The position numbers and the translations under genes were made by a program. Shown piece by piece: positions 33,254 to 44,771 of a stretch of DNA of 64,000 bases. Source of the stretch: Anisus vortex (taxonomy: Eukaryota; Mollusca; Gastropoda; Planorbidae); assembly GCA_949126835.1 (NCBI GenBank), contig OX421497.1, positions 20,367,409-20,431,408 of the forward strand, written 5' to 3'. Numbering within the stretch: the first letter of the stretch is position 1; each line of letters opens with the position of its first letter. A model generated the notes under the pieces. It had not been told where the DNA came from. It searched no databases and was given only the letters and a program-made list of their open reading frames with translations.

Positions 33254-33372
33254 TGGTCGGGGTCACTAGGTCACGGGGGTAACTAGGTCACTAGGTCACG
33301 GGGTCACTAGGTCAGTAGGTCACCCTCACCCTCACCCTCAAATGCGACCCCATTGGAACCTACTATACTACT

Positions 33373-33378
33373 TTCGGT
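33373..33378. repeat. Right target-site duplication TTCGGT
   Basis: Direct repeat of 15257-15262, immediately after the CT terminus of the palindromic element. Confidence 0.9.
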
Positions 33379-33409
33379 TGGTGAGAATATCATATAATAC
33401 GTATCTCTT

Positions 33410-33412
33410 TAT

Positions 33413-33456
<44 letters not shown>

Positions 33457-33486
33457 CTCTCTCTCTCTATCTCTCTCTCTCTCTGT
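33410..33486. repeat. CT microsatellite
   Basis: (CT)n with occasional AT interruptions. Confidence 0.95.
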
Positions 33487-33744
33487 GTATATAGATAAAT
33501 TAACTGGCTACCATAGAGCTGTCAGATTTAGCACTTATAATTGTGACAATCAGGACTTAGGTTACATTTAATCTTTTATTTATGAGCATCTGAGAATGCT
33601 CCGAAAAGAAAACGGATCCGATATGAGAATTATTTTATACGAATCTTTGTCATTGGTAAACAGAGGTAACAGTGGAAGTGGCGGGAATGGGGTTATATCG
33701 GCAATGAGGCCGGGCGATCACATGATAAAGTGCAGAAAATGTGA

Positions 33745-33912
33745 GAGATGCCGGCTGGTCCAGCGGTTAGTTCACCGGACTGTCAACCAAAAACAAATTG
33801 ACAGGTCGTGGGTTCTATCCCTGCCACCGACGGATCCCTGTCGCCCTGCAGGAGCTTTGGGCCTAGTGGACGTAATAATCTTTTATCTAGAAGGAACGTC
33901 TGTAAACTTATA
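33745..33912 (+). mobile_element. tRNA-derived SINE (family B)
   Basis: The head has an A box (TGGTCCAGCGGTTAG) near 33756 and a B box (GGGTTCTATCCC) near 33810, spaced as in a tRNA gene with an extended loop. It is followed by a GC-richer body. The head differs from the family A SINEs. No cloverleaf good enough for a functional tRNA. Confidence 0.65.
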
Positions 33913-35547
33913 AGAAGATAAGAGAAATGGAGAAGGATGGTATTCATGTCATATATGGCGCCACAACTATCCTAAAGGGTTCTGAGGATTGTAGATTACA
34001 GATTGTACGTTGTAGGTAGGTGTTAATGATGAATGAATCACAAATCATTTGATTAAACACAAACAAATAATACTAATTTCCTGTCAATTTAACTGAAATA
34101 AAAACGAGAAATCTTATAACAAAATTTAAAAGAAGATCTCATTAGAATAAAAGATTTAGAATAATCTTTTCTATTTCCTACTATAAAATTCTATATTTTT
34201 GTTTAGTGAAGAAGGTCGAATAAATATATATTAAAACAAAAGGCTAATGCATGTTTTAAATCTTAGAAAAAAATTGTCAACTCCGAATAATCCAATAAAA
34301 ACTTGGTAATTCCATCTCAAATCTTTTGCCACTGGCTATGGAATCTCTGTTTAATTTGGAAACAGGTCGGGACAGAAAGGTTGTACACGTTTAGAGAGTA
34401 TTCAACGGGAGTCTTTGGGAACTGATGACAAAAGCTCACTGGGAGACAGGAAATAGCCAGATAAATACCAGGGGCTAGCTGTGTGTGAGTGGGTGCGAGG
34501 TCATCTCTATGGAGACATGAAGGTTTCGTTGTTTCATGTTTATTTTTCGTGCGACTCATTAATTATTTAATAACACAATAAAGCAATAATAATACAACAT
34601 ATTGAACTGAACCATTTTTTATTCTTGATGTTGTGTTTATTTGTTATTGTTTGCGTTCAGGACATATTTAGAAATAGAACAGCTTAAAATTCACTCCATT
34701 TATAAAGTGTAGTAATATATTTTTTAATAATAATAATTATATTTCTATAGAGCTGTCAACAAACATAATGTAAGCTCAGAGCGCATTTAACATTGACAGA
34801 ATAACCCCGTCACAGTGTCATTGACGTATTAAAACAAACAACAGCAAATAATAACAACAAACTGATCAGTAACATTAGTGTATGTACAAATGTATCCACT
34901 CTTTGTAGTGTTTTTTAATTCAACATACCGGTAAATAAACGCCTAGACCCATTATGATTATATAATAAAACAGTAATATATAAAAACAACCACTTCATAC
35001 TCTCTTATAGGATGATGATTCTCCTAAATATGTAGAGGTGTTGGTGGAACTGGAATATACATAAATCTTCATAGCCAGTTTATAGGAATTAGGAAAGCTT
35101 TGAGAAGGTGGGGTGGCAATAGACTGTTTTGGACTGGGAGAGGGCGCACTAAGTTGATTATATGTCAATAAAAAAACCATTTCGTAATTAGGTAGACTTT
35201 ATCGAATCTCGGACATTTCTTCTATTTCCGCCATTGCCCGTGTATTTGTTTTCTCTCTTCCCCATTCTTCCCAGAGATCGCCGTAACCCAGGCTGGGGAC
35301 CTTTGCTCTATACGGTTCTGCGGGGTCGACTTAAAGTAAAGACAATGGTCAGCTTTAGTGGTTTAATGTATAAGCATACCTGTATAGGTATTAAAGAAAT
35401 TGCGCTTCCAATGATCGCTTGTGTATGTATCGTCATACATAATATGTAGAGCTCATTGCCTTGACTGTTTTTGCATTCAAGCAAATGCAATTACACTATT
35501 ACATTAAATCATTATTGATTACAGCTTTAAATAAGCCGCAATGATAT
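33913..35547. other. No assigned feature
   Basis: AT-rich sequence with short open frames lacking recognisable domains. Confidence 0.5.
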
Positions 35548-35715
35548 TGAAAGCAATTTGAAGAAATCATTCAATCGCTAAATTGGGTTTTGAGTATTTT
35601 CTTCGGGTGGTCAAATAAATTATTAAAACAAGGTTTTGAACCTTTTACTGTCTAAGGTTTTACGTTATTAATTTGTCCAGGATTTACAATGAACAGGATA
35701 CAGGCAATGGCTTCT
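35548..35715. repeat. Dispersed repeat shared with 11500-11650
   Basis: Same orientation and block order as the copy near the synaptotagmin exon: TTTGAAGAAATCATTCAAT, then TTTTACTGTCT, then TTTGTCCAGGATTT. Confidence 0.65.
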
Positions 35716-36252
35716 GAAATATTATCTTCTCTTACTCATGTCAATGTCAGACTAAAATACGGACGTGTATTAGTATAGCTGTTGAGTGTTGTTATAAGAT
35801 TATGTTGGTAGTTGTTTTAGAGAATGTTGTAGTTGTTGTTGAAGTGTGCCTTGAAAGTTGGTAAAGATAGGTTCATATGGTTAGGTGGAGAGTCTATAGT
35901 ATGTCTGAGATTACTTATGTAGGCTATGCAGTATTGTGGATGTTATTCTGTTTAGGTCCCAATTAAATGCTGTATGTCATGTTCTCATCTATAATATGAC
36001 GCACGTTCATTGAGGAACTTTCATTCAGCTAAATACAGTCTCATGTTCTCCTGTATCTCATCTATTTGTGGCTTTAATTTTCCAAGACGGTTTTAACATT
36101 CGTTTGAAAAGTACTGAAAGTGACTAAGATTTAAAGAAAGTGTTAATAACTAGCAGAATTTTAACAGGACATATATATTACATTGTGACGGTTAAACATT
36201 TGGCTTTTTTTTTTTTGGAAAGCATGCGGAAAAAAGAATAAATTGTAAAATA
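35716..36252. other. No assigned feature
   Basis: Nothing recognised. Confidence 0.5.
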
Positions 36253-36517
36253 TCCGGTCAGACCAATTGATCCATAGAGCCGGTGAAGAAGCGTTCACCA
36301 GTTTCCGAGGTAACGGCAAAGTAGGTGATTTTCTGGCCAGCACTGTGCACAGCCTCCTTTACTTTACCCCAACTAAGGTCAGGTAACCATCAGGGCTGGG
36401 TAGACTCAGGGACACCCTCAATTCCTTGGAAACAATCCTAGCCTTCACCAGGATTCGAACCCAGGACCCTTGGATCGCCAGTCGAACGCGATGCCGCTCG
36501 GCTACTGTGCCCCGTGG
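36253..36517 (-). mobile_element. tRNA-derived SINE (family A)
   Basis: On the minus strand it begins with a well-kept tRNA-like head: TAGCCGAGCGG (A box) near 36495-36505 and GGGTTCGAATCC (B box) near 36450. The conserved body ends in ATTGGTCTGACC. It is the least decayed promoter of the family A copies here. Confidence 0.85.
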
Positions 36518-37968
36518 CAAAAAAAAAGAGTATAAGAGTTAAAAACAAACATATCAAGAAATTTGTTTATGAGCACCTTCCAACCAGGGTCGGATTTAGA
36601 TGAGAAAAGAGGCCCTAGGCTATTTCACTTATGAGGCCCTTTCACCTCCCATTTTTAAGATTGTAAATTACATGAGAGATAATAAAATACATCATTACTA
36701 TGATATAATTCAATATGTTAAATAAAACATGTTGTAATAGGTAATAACCTTTATAAAACATGTGGCACAAATAAAAAGTCGAGAACATTTTGGACATTTA
36801 TTCCCAGCACCATAATCATAAAAGCTTATAGTACTTGTAACAATAACTAATCAAACATAACACACAACATTTACAAAGAAACAAAATTCGAATAAAAATT
36901 ATCATATTTTCTATCAAATTAAATGAAATATAGCCTATTCAATACATTGAAGATTATTCCAAATTCAATTCAGATAAATTTATTTCATAATAATTTGCAT
37001 TTAAAGTATAAGCATGAATTATTATGAATTTTAAGTCTTAACTAAACCAAAATTGGAACTCTATTCAAACAAAATCCAGATCACAAAAAATAAAATATCA
37101 AATTGTATATCAGATTAAATTTTTTGTTAATAGTTATTTTATTTAAGAACTGAATCAATCCAAGTATACATTTAAAACGAAATAGTAGATTCAGGGCCCT
37201 CGAGAGAAAAAAAAGATGCCGGTACGAGATCTTATCTGGGCCCCCCCTGCCCCCCCCTCCCACACACTTTTTTTAAACACTAGTCATTTCTAGATTATTT
37301 ATTTGTATTACATGGGCCTACGTTTGAAAAATCAGGAATCTTTTTACAAGGTCTGTGAACCATTTTGTGAAACTGCATGTCATAAGTGTTACCATTTACC
37401 ATTAGAGTGTTATCATTTCAATCAAAGCCTTACAGGTCTGTTACGAAAATACTTTAATCAAGTACATAGTTCTTGGTTTAAATTATTGTAATTGTTCCTG
37501 CGCTTCAGAAGGTCTATTGATCTTGCAAATAATATTACAAAGATGTGTAAAATGGGAAAAGTGACTCTCACTGTTGATTGATAATTTATGTCCTCTAGTG
37601 ACTAGTGTTTCTAGGTTAGGCTAAGAGATTTAACTGATGTTATTCTTGTCAGTTATAAATATTCACCATTAATGTATGTTGTGTAGTCTAATGTAAGGTT
37701 AGATCTGCTGTGGCAATACAGTTGACACATAATTTGTTTTTTACAAACTCTTCCCAAAATACATTTTGTTAAATGACCAAAAAAAATGTGTTTTAAATTT
37801 TCAATACATTTGTCTAAAATGATGATACCTTCAATCTCCCCTCTTGGCTACCGTTTATTACTAAACTTTCACATTTTGATAGTTAATTATCGACATTAAA
37901 GTGTAAAAGGATCGACTAACTAGTTACTAGTACCGATATGCAGCGACATAAAGTATTTAGGCCTAGGC

Positions 37969-39168
37969 CAGGGGTCGGCAACCTTTTGCTAATAGTGTGC
38001 CAATCTAGGATTTTTAAATCATTCAGTGTGCCAACAGCCCGAAAGTCAACCTGCTCTATTATATTTAAAAAAATTTAAAAATAATAATATTTATTTAGCG
38101 CCGTAGCAAGATAGAGGCCCAAAACGATGGTTGTCATCCTTTTTAATTTATTTGCATTTACACCAAATACAGAATTTTATTACTAAACTTTCGCATTTTG
38201 ATAGTTAATTATCGACAAAAATTATCATTTAGTTATCGTGATTCGAGATATGGATCTGGCACCTGCTATACATTAATTGTATTTCGATCTCAGTTTTACT
38301 GAGATATTCTCTTATATTATTATTATATAGTCAATGTGATATTCCTACTATCGTTGAGCGGTGTAGAGACATTGTAATCATACAAACTTGGTAGTTAATG
38401 TAATGTTTAAAAATGTACAAATTTTATTATAAATTCTTTAGTCATATAATATTTATATACTTTTAACTAACTTACACAATTTGATAAATTTTAAAATTAT
38501 AATTGTAAGATCCATTAATGTTTTTATTAAAGAAAAATATGAAACATATTGGACATATTAGAGCAAAAAACAAAATACAAAACGGGTTAATTATCTCCCT
38601 TCTTTTAAAATAAAAACTAATATTACTTTTTAATTATTATGTCTTTATGAAAATCTAGCATTTTGTGTTTAAAATTCAACTTGCTGCATTTTAAATGGTC
38701 ACTATCCCTCCACTTAAAAAAAAAAGATCCACATCTAAGATGGTTGTATATGGATAAATCCAGTCAGACTTTATGTGGTGTGAAAACAAGAGTCCATAAA
38801 TTTAAAAGTCTTGTCATTGTTTATAAAACTCCTCTCTATCTATTTTAATATATGGCATAAATTAGGGAATTACAAGTAGTTAAGTGTTTTGAAATTGAAC
38901 AACGTGCAAGATTTGTCCAGTTTCAATGCAAATCCATTCCGGTGGTCGAACAGTCAAGTGCTGTTTGGCCACGTCCTTGTAAAAGCAAGTTCAACTCACT
39001 GAAATGTGTCGCTCGCCATTCAAAAACATCGGCTTCAACAGTTAGTGCCTCCTCATTCAATTATTGAAAAAAATTAACAATAAGCACCTTTTGGAGGTCT
39101 CTCGCGTGCTATCTAAAATCGCTCTGCGTGCCATGTGTGGCACGCGTGCTTTAGGTTGTCGACCCCTG
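37969..39168. mobile_element. Nested non-autonomous hAT-type element, 1200 bp
   Basis: It starts CAGGGGTCGGCAACC and ends GGTTGTCGACCCCTG. The 8-bp palindromic sequence GCCTAGGC is duplicated at 37961-37968 and 39169-39176. It has no coding region. A decayed relative lies at 2918-4492. Confidence 0.92.
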
Positions 39169-39571
39169 GCCTAGGCTACTAAGCTAACAGGGAGAACTGT
39201 AAGCCTGTATAGGGCTCATAGGTCTATATTTGTAAGTGTCTCTGGAGAAAACAAAATAAAAAAAGAGATCCTAAATGCTCTCGAAAATAAATAGGCCCTA
39301 TATTACAACTAGATGCTTCTTTGCAAATTTAAAAAAATGTTCAAGTACACATTAAAAGAATACCAAAATTAAGGGCCCCCAACGCCACGTTAGATTGTAA
39401 GAGGTTTTGTGGTATCTCCTCTTAGCTTTATTGCAACAATTAAAAAAATACTTGCGTAATTGCCAATTTAATTTTAAATTATATAAAAATAATATTCATG
39501 GGCCCTCTAAACTCTTGTGGGCCCCGGTACGGCGTACCGGCTGTACCCCCCTCTCGTGGGGCCTGAGTAGA

Positions 39572-40144
39572 TTAGAAGAATTTCTTTCTAAACTTTTTCT
39601 CACAAAATTCTTCTATAAGTTCATAAAAATCTATTTTTCTGAAGGTCTTATTTTCGATGCACAAAATACTCAATACAGACAACCTCGTCTGGGTCATTGT
39701 GCTTCTGGATTGATTTTTGATATTTTTAAGTCTTGAAAATGACCTTTTTCCAGTACAATTAGTAACTATTAAACTGAAAAACAGCCGTAAGATTGATTCC
39801 AGATTGAGCAATGAGATTTGAATATTTCTTTGAATAATATTTGATACCATTCTGCATGGGACAATGTGTATTTGTTTTAAAACTTATGCGTTTCTCTCAT
39901 ATATGTGTGGAAATGAAATAATTCTTCAGTAAGATTCTGGGTATTCTTGCATTAACAGCTCAACAGCACTTTGAAATTCTACCTTTGATAATGTAAGATC
40001 GGCAAGAAAGGAAAATATTTTCACTACATCATAATACACAGAAACTCTTCTTCCTAGATTTGATTCGAGTGCATCTAATATAGGAATAAATGATTTAATC
40101 CTAAATTTATCCCTTGAAGAGAGTTCGTCTAAGGCCCAAGGCAT
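39572..40144 (-). pseudogene. hAT transposase C-terminal remnants
   Basis: Two minus-strand frames, 40144-39926 and 39850-39572, together resemble the end of a ZMYM/hAT transposase: a Y-Y-D-V-V-K-I-F-S-F-L block, then the dimerisation motif G-K-R-S-F-S-R-L-K-N-I-K, then R-L-S-V-L-S-I-L-C-I-E. The N-terminal and catalytic parts are missing or unrecognisable. Confidence 0.75.
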
Positions 40145-40203
40145 CTTGAGGCCCTGAGTTAAAACCTTGATAGCCTATAGGAAAATCCGGCCCTGCTTCC
40201 AAC

Positions 40204-40589
40204 CCAGCCCATCCCATCCCGCTGTAACTTGCACCCCGTCTCCCTTTGTGAATCATTAAAACACCATTTCAAACCATATTTCTTGACTAGTAGAAATCTA
40301 TTATTCAAACATGGTTTTATTTTATTTTGTTGTTGTTTTCCCAATCAAAACTTGATTTCAACGAAGCAACAGGAGTAGGAAGAGGGTCATGACGTCACAG
40401 ATTAACCCAGTTGTGTCATGCGCACAATTGTTTTTTTTTTAATTTTGTCCCTCGAGAAATTGAAGTTTCTTCAAATTAAAGTTTGTTTTTGTGCTTTTTT
40501 TTGTTTCCTACAACTATAGGAATGGAAGCGTTGAACAAGATTGGAAAACAAAATGCTTAAAACAACGCATTGCACTATAAGTAATATAC
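40204..40589. other. No assigned feature
   Basis: Nothing recognised. Confidence 0.5.
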
Positions 40590-40720
40590 AAAACAGGAAC
40601 CTAAAAACACTAGAGGAGAGAAGATAGATCAGATAGATATAAGGATCAAAACAATTTCATAAGAACAAACGCGTATAGGTTCTCTTTCTTCCCGAGTGGC
40701 AGCCGGGCGTTAAATGTGTT
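40590..40720 (+). pseudogene. LINE reverse transcriptase tail fragment
   Basis: The plus-strand translation gives R-S-D-R-Y, then T-N-A-Y-R-F-S-F-F-P-S-G-S-R-A-L-N, the C-terminal signature of CR1/jockey-type polyproteins. It is a 5'-truncated, inactive copy. Confidence 0.6.
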
Positions 40721-41132
40721 ACCTTAAAAAAACAACAACTTAATATCATTTTAAACCTCTAATGTAAGATTAGATTTAAACCACAGATAAACGTAGGACG
40801 CAAATTGTCTTTTGTATAGAAGGAGCCTATATAGCATAAAATAAATTAGAAAAATTTCTTTTACAAAAAATGGCGGATTTTTGCATTTGCACACCCTTTC
40901 TTTCATGAAGAAAGGCTTGAACACTGACTGTTGTTTGTGGGGACTGCCTCGAACCAGCTTCTGAGATTTCTGTGAAGGTAACGTAACACGGCAGAGCGCA
41001 TTGTATCGCTGAAGAAATCTTCAAGAAGAGTACAAAGCCAGTAGTTGACAACCTTAGTTTTTTGGTTGCATGTGTGCGAAAAGGGGCAACATCTCGCACA
41101 GAATTCTATCGCGCGCCAACCAAAACATTTTT

Positions 41133-41410
41133 GGTTTCTTTAATACATTGCGTAAGTTCGTTTATTGATATTGGGGAGTTGTAGTATTCAAATATATTTG
41201 TTTCAAAATTTATAGCTTCTTTTTCTAATTCTCTTTTTATTTTTTTAAAGGAGTCTGTATAATTTTCAGACGATGAATTTTTTGAAAAGGTCTTTCCAAT
41301 TTCATTTGCAATATCTTGTGTAGTTTCTGCATAAGTGCCATCAGCCAGTTTGATTTGTTTAATTTGACTTTTTTTTGTATTTCCTTTAATTTTTCGAATC
41401 ATTTTCCACT
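41133..41410 (-). pseudogene. Inverted upstream part of the LINE reverse transcriptase region
   Basis: The minus-strand frame has W-K-M-I-R-K-I, then an I-A-N-E-I-G-K-T-F-S-K-N-S-S-S segment, ending in C-I-K-E-T. This is the part of I/jockey polyproteins that precedes the A-P-G-P-D motif. That motif begins the forward segment at 41411, proving the two pieces were once contiguous. Confidence 0.85.
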
Positions 41411-43736
41411 GCACCAGGCCCAGATTCAATTCATAATGAGATTATAAGACAGCTACCAACGTTAACACTGAAAACTCTATTAAAAATTGTTAATGATCTT
41501 TGGCAACAAAATATATTTCCTACGGAATGGAGCAAAGCAATTACCATTCCAATACCTAAAGAGAAAAAAGATCACACAGATCCAATAAATTACAGACCAA
41601 TAGCCCTCACAAATTGTTTCTGTAAAATTATGGAAAAAATTGTAAATAAACGCTTAATATATTTTCTGGAAAGTAATAACTTAATATCAAAGACTCAATG
41701 TGGATTTAGAATAAATCATTCAACAACAGATCATCTCATTAGATTAGAAACATTTATTAGAGAAGCTTTTGTTAGGAAAGAACATGTGATAGCTGTTTTT
41801 TTCGATTTAGAAAAGGCGTTTGACACTACATGGAAATATGGAATTTTAAAAGATCTATATTCCTTAGGTTTAAGAGGAAATTTACCCAAATTTATATCAA
41901 ACTTTCTAAGCAACCGAACATTCCAAGTAAATATTGGAAATTATTTATCAGATACATTTATTCAAGAAGAAGGTGTCCCTCAAGGAAGCGTATTGTCGCC
42001 TACATTATTTAATATAAAAATAAACAATATCACTGAATGCTTATTACAGAATACAAAATGTTCTCTATACGTCGATGACTTTGTGATCTATTATAGAGCT
42101 AATTGTATGATAGAAATACAGAATCATCTACAACTTCAAATCAATAAAATTCAAGAATGGACCGAAAAGAATGGATTTAAATTTTCTGCTCAAAAAACAA
42201 AAGTAGTGCATTTCTGTCAGATTCACAAAAAACACCCTGACCCTGAACTATACCTTTATAAAAAACAGATTCCTGTAACTACTAACGTCAAATTTCTCGG
42301 AGTAATATTTGATAGTAAATTAAATTTCCTGCTACATATAAAGGAACTAAAATCCAAGTGTCAAAAATCCACAAATCTACTGAAAACTTTAGCAAATACA
42401 GATTGGGGAGGAGAGAAAAAAAGTCTACTGAAAATAATATAGATCACACATTCGATCAAAATTAGATTATGGATGTTTAGTATACGGATCAGCAAGAACA
42501 TCATATCTAAAAATGCTTGATCCTGTACAAAATCAATGTCTACGTCTATGTCTAGGAGCATTTAGAACTACTCCATGTACCAGTTTGCAAATAGAAGCAA
42601 ATGAATCACCACTACAAAATAGAAGACTCAAGCTATCATTACAATATGCACTAAAACTAAAATCCTTACCGAATAATCCAGCGTATTTATGTGTTTTTCA
42701 CCCACAAGAAAAAAACAGCTTTACTGAAAACTCAAAATATATACCAACTTTTGGACTTAGAATTGAAAAAGAAATGATCGAAACTAAAATTGAATTTAGA
42801 TTTATAAAAAGATATTATATACCAAAAACTCCACCATGGCTTTTTGAAATCCCGCCTATAAACTTAGAATTAAACCATAGAAATAAAAAGGATCCTTGCA
42901 TGGATATGTTCAAAGAAGTGCTACAAAAATACCCAAATTACGTACAAATATACACAGACGGATCGAAAAATGATACAGCGACATCTTCGGTTGCTCTTAC
43001 CTCAAATACAAGTAAAAAAAGAAAATATAATTCCAGTATCTCAATAAATACTGCAGAGGCTTTAGCAATATGCCTGGCATTAGACATTGCAGAGGAATCA
43101 GAAAACCAAAATTTTGTTATTTTATCCGATTCGTTATCTTGTCTTACTGCTATGGGAAACTGTAATACCAGGAATATATCTGCCTTGGACATTTTGACAA
43201 AATACCAATCAATATATGAAAGAGGCAAACGTGTCGTTTTCTGTTGGGTTCCTGGTCATGCAGGGATAGATGGAAATGAAAAAGCTGACAGAGAGGCTAA
43301 AGCCGCCCTGTTGTTATCAGAGAGTATTATCCCAATACCATATCGAGACTTGAAACCTTTAATAATTAAACATGAAAGACAAACATGGACTAACTTCTTG
43401 AAAACCGAATGCAATAAACTGCAGTATTTGGAAAATTCAAAAACCTGGCATGATACAGGCCAACTTGTTCGAAAGGACGCAGTTATTCTCTGCAGACTAC
43501 ATACAGGACATACGAAACTAACACATTCGTTTATCTTAAAACGAGAAATGGCCCCAATGTGTGCTTTCTGCAATGCCAACTTAACAGTGTCTCACATTTT
43601 GTTGGAATGTAATACATTTGATGACATTCGACGTAAATTCTATTACTGTAGAACTCTTCATGAACTTTTCAGCAAAATTAAACCAAAACATATAATAAAC
43701 TATATTAAAGACATACAACTGTACAACAAAATCTAA
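41411..43736 (+). pseudogene. LINE polyprotein: reverse transcriptase and RNase H (one frameshift)
   Basis: The reverse transcriptase starts at A-P-G-P-D, continues with N-Y-R-P-I-A-L-T, then F-D-L-E-K-A-F-D, G-V-P-Q-G-S-V-L-S-P and the catalytic Y-V-D-D near 42070. Near 42437 a single-base shift breaks the frame, and the reading continues with S-K-L-D-Y-G. RNase H follows: Y-T-D-G-S near 42955, T-A-E-A-L, L-S-D-S-L, and H-A-G-I-D-G-N-E-K-A-D near 43258. A C-terminal zinc motif, C-A-F-C...H-I-L-L-E-C, lies near 43560-43610. Catalytic residues are intact, so the copy is young but cannot make a full protein because of the shift and 5' damage. Confidence 0.9.
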
Positions 43737-43871
43737 AGATATAAGAACAATAAAATGGATACAAGAGAAAAATGACAACAACGTTATCAAAAAGGCTCTA
43801 TATAACCTTCGATGTTGATGAGCCGGAAATTCAACAATTCAATTCAATTCAATTCAATTCAAAACATTTTT

Positions 43872-44771
43872 AGATCATAATTCTAAAGAACTTGCAAGAA
43901 ATGACAAAAATTCACTCGAGCGGTAAAGACACGTAATATGATGACAAAATATACATTTATTTATCTTCCATTATGACGCATTCTGGCGTCTTAGTTTCCT
44001 CATGACGACATCCATATGCTATTATGGCATCAACAGTCCCTTGTATTGACGTAATAGCTTAAAAACAACTGAGCTCTTGCACTGCAACCAAACTTAAGTC
44101 TAAAATAATACAGTAATATCTTGACATTGTATCTGGGCAATGGATTGTTTGTCTTAAAACAGTTTCCGGTGTCTTTTACTATGTGAAAAGTTCACGCAGC
44201 TGTCAATGAAATATGCAAATGGTAAAAGGTGTTTAAAAAAATCTATAACCAGTTACAGTGTTTGGCTCTTACAGCGACATAACTTGATATTCACAGAATG
44301 CCTCTTTTTTCACTCCCACCCCCTCGCCACTCACACTCCACACTCATTGTTTTTTTCTTTCTTCATCTTAAACAAGCAGATCTCACCGTCGGATTGTCAA
44401 CAAGGTCATGTCTGGAATGATTCAATCACCTAATTGAACTATAAATTATTGTACTGACCAGTCAGAGCAGATATAAAGAGAGTGAAAGCAAGTGTGTGAA
44501 TGACCAAGCAATTTTTTTGAAGCCTTTATGAAAGAAAGGTTTGGAATTCCATTTATATTGTGGTACTATGTATATAGATATATGTGTCAATCAAACCAGA
44601 AATAACATAGGACAAAAGGACGCAATACTCTTTTGCTTAGAAAAAAAAAGGCCTGTTGTATTTATTATAGAATCAGTAGTTTTGATATGTTACTATATTG
44701 CTATTTTAAATCCTGTTAAGAAATACCAGTGTGAGGTTTTAGAAAGGTTGAATTAAACTCATTTAATGTCA
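43872..44771. other. No assigned feature
   Basis: AT-rich sequence with only short open frames. Confidence 0.5.

Larger units (their letters stand above)
15263..33372. mobile_element. Palindromic Polinton/Maverick-like element with 6.5 kb inverted arms
   Basis: The element starts AGTAGTATAGTAGG and ends with its exact complement (CCTACTATACTACT), flanked by the 6-bp duplication TTCGGT. AG/CT ends, inverted repeats and a 6-bp duplication are the terminal signature of Polintons/Mavericks and related adintoviruses. The arms are about 6.5 kb, far longer than the few hundred bases usual for Polintons, and meet around a 1.3 kb spacer. Total length is 18110 bp, or 14371 bp without the Helitron nested in the right arm. 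Each arm carries a Bcl-2-like gene and a second spliced gene. No protein-primed DNA polymerase, integrase, packaging ATPase, protease or capsid frame is recognisable, so it is probably non-autonomous. It lies upstream of, and perhaps within, the synaptotagmin gene. Assignment to Polintons rests only on termini and duplication length. Confidence 0.85.
23109..33372 (-). repeat. Right inverted arm of the palindromic element
   Basis: It mirrors 15263-21814 and contains the 3739-bp Helitron insertion. Relative to the left arm it has an 8-bp insertion near the tip, about one repeat unit fewer in the CT-rich array, and a few substitutions; the coding exons of both genes are unchanged where compared. 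Confidence 0.95.
36585..40195 (-). mobile_element. hAT transposon, 3.6 kb, 8-bp target duplication
   Basis: Ends are CAGGGTCGGATTTA and, inverted, CAGGGCCGGATTTT. CTTCCAAC is duplicated at 36577-36584 and 40196-40203. The ends resemble those of the element at 7101-9461, so the two are related. Most of the interior is AT-rich and non-coding, with transposase remnants at 39572-40144 on the minus strand. A different hAT-type element is nested at 37969-39168. Confidence 0.92.
41121..43871 (+). mobile_element. Nimbus/I-type LINE with twin-primed 5' inversion
   Basis: The 12-bp duplication CAAAACATTTTT flanks the insert at 41121-41132 and 43860-43871. The 5' part (41133-41410) is inverted; from 41411 the polyprotein reads forward through reverse transcriptase and RNase H to a 3' tail of AATTC repeats (about 43836-43859). 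The inverted piece encodes the region directly N-terminal to where the forward piece begins, leaving little or no gap. The copy is also 5'-truncated, lacking ORF1 and endonuclease. RNase H plus short tandem 3' repeats fit the I/Nimb group, first known from snails. Confidence 0.9.

Noticed and set aside
15263..33372. The palindrome as an assembly artefact
   Set aside because: Direct 6-bp duplications at both outer edges, different sequence outside each edge, a Helitron in only one arm and small arm differences are not expected from mirrored misassembly. Long reads would settle it.
33760..33830. A functional tRNA gene
   Set aside because: A and B boxes are present but the sequence has an over-long anticodon region and continues into a SINE body.
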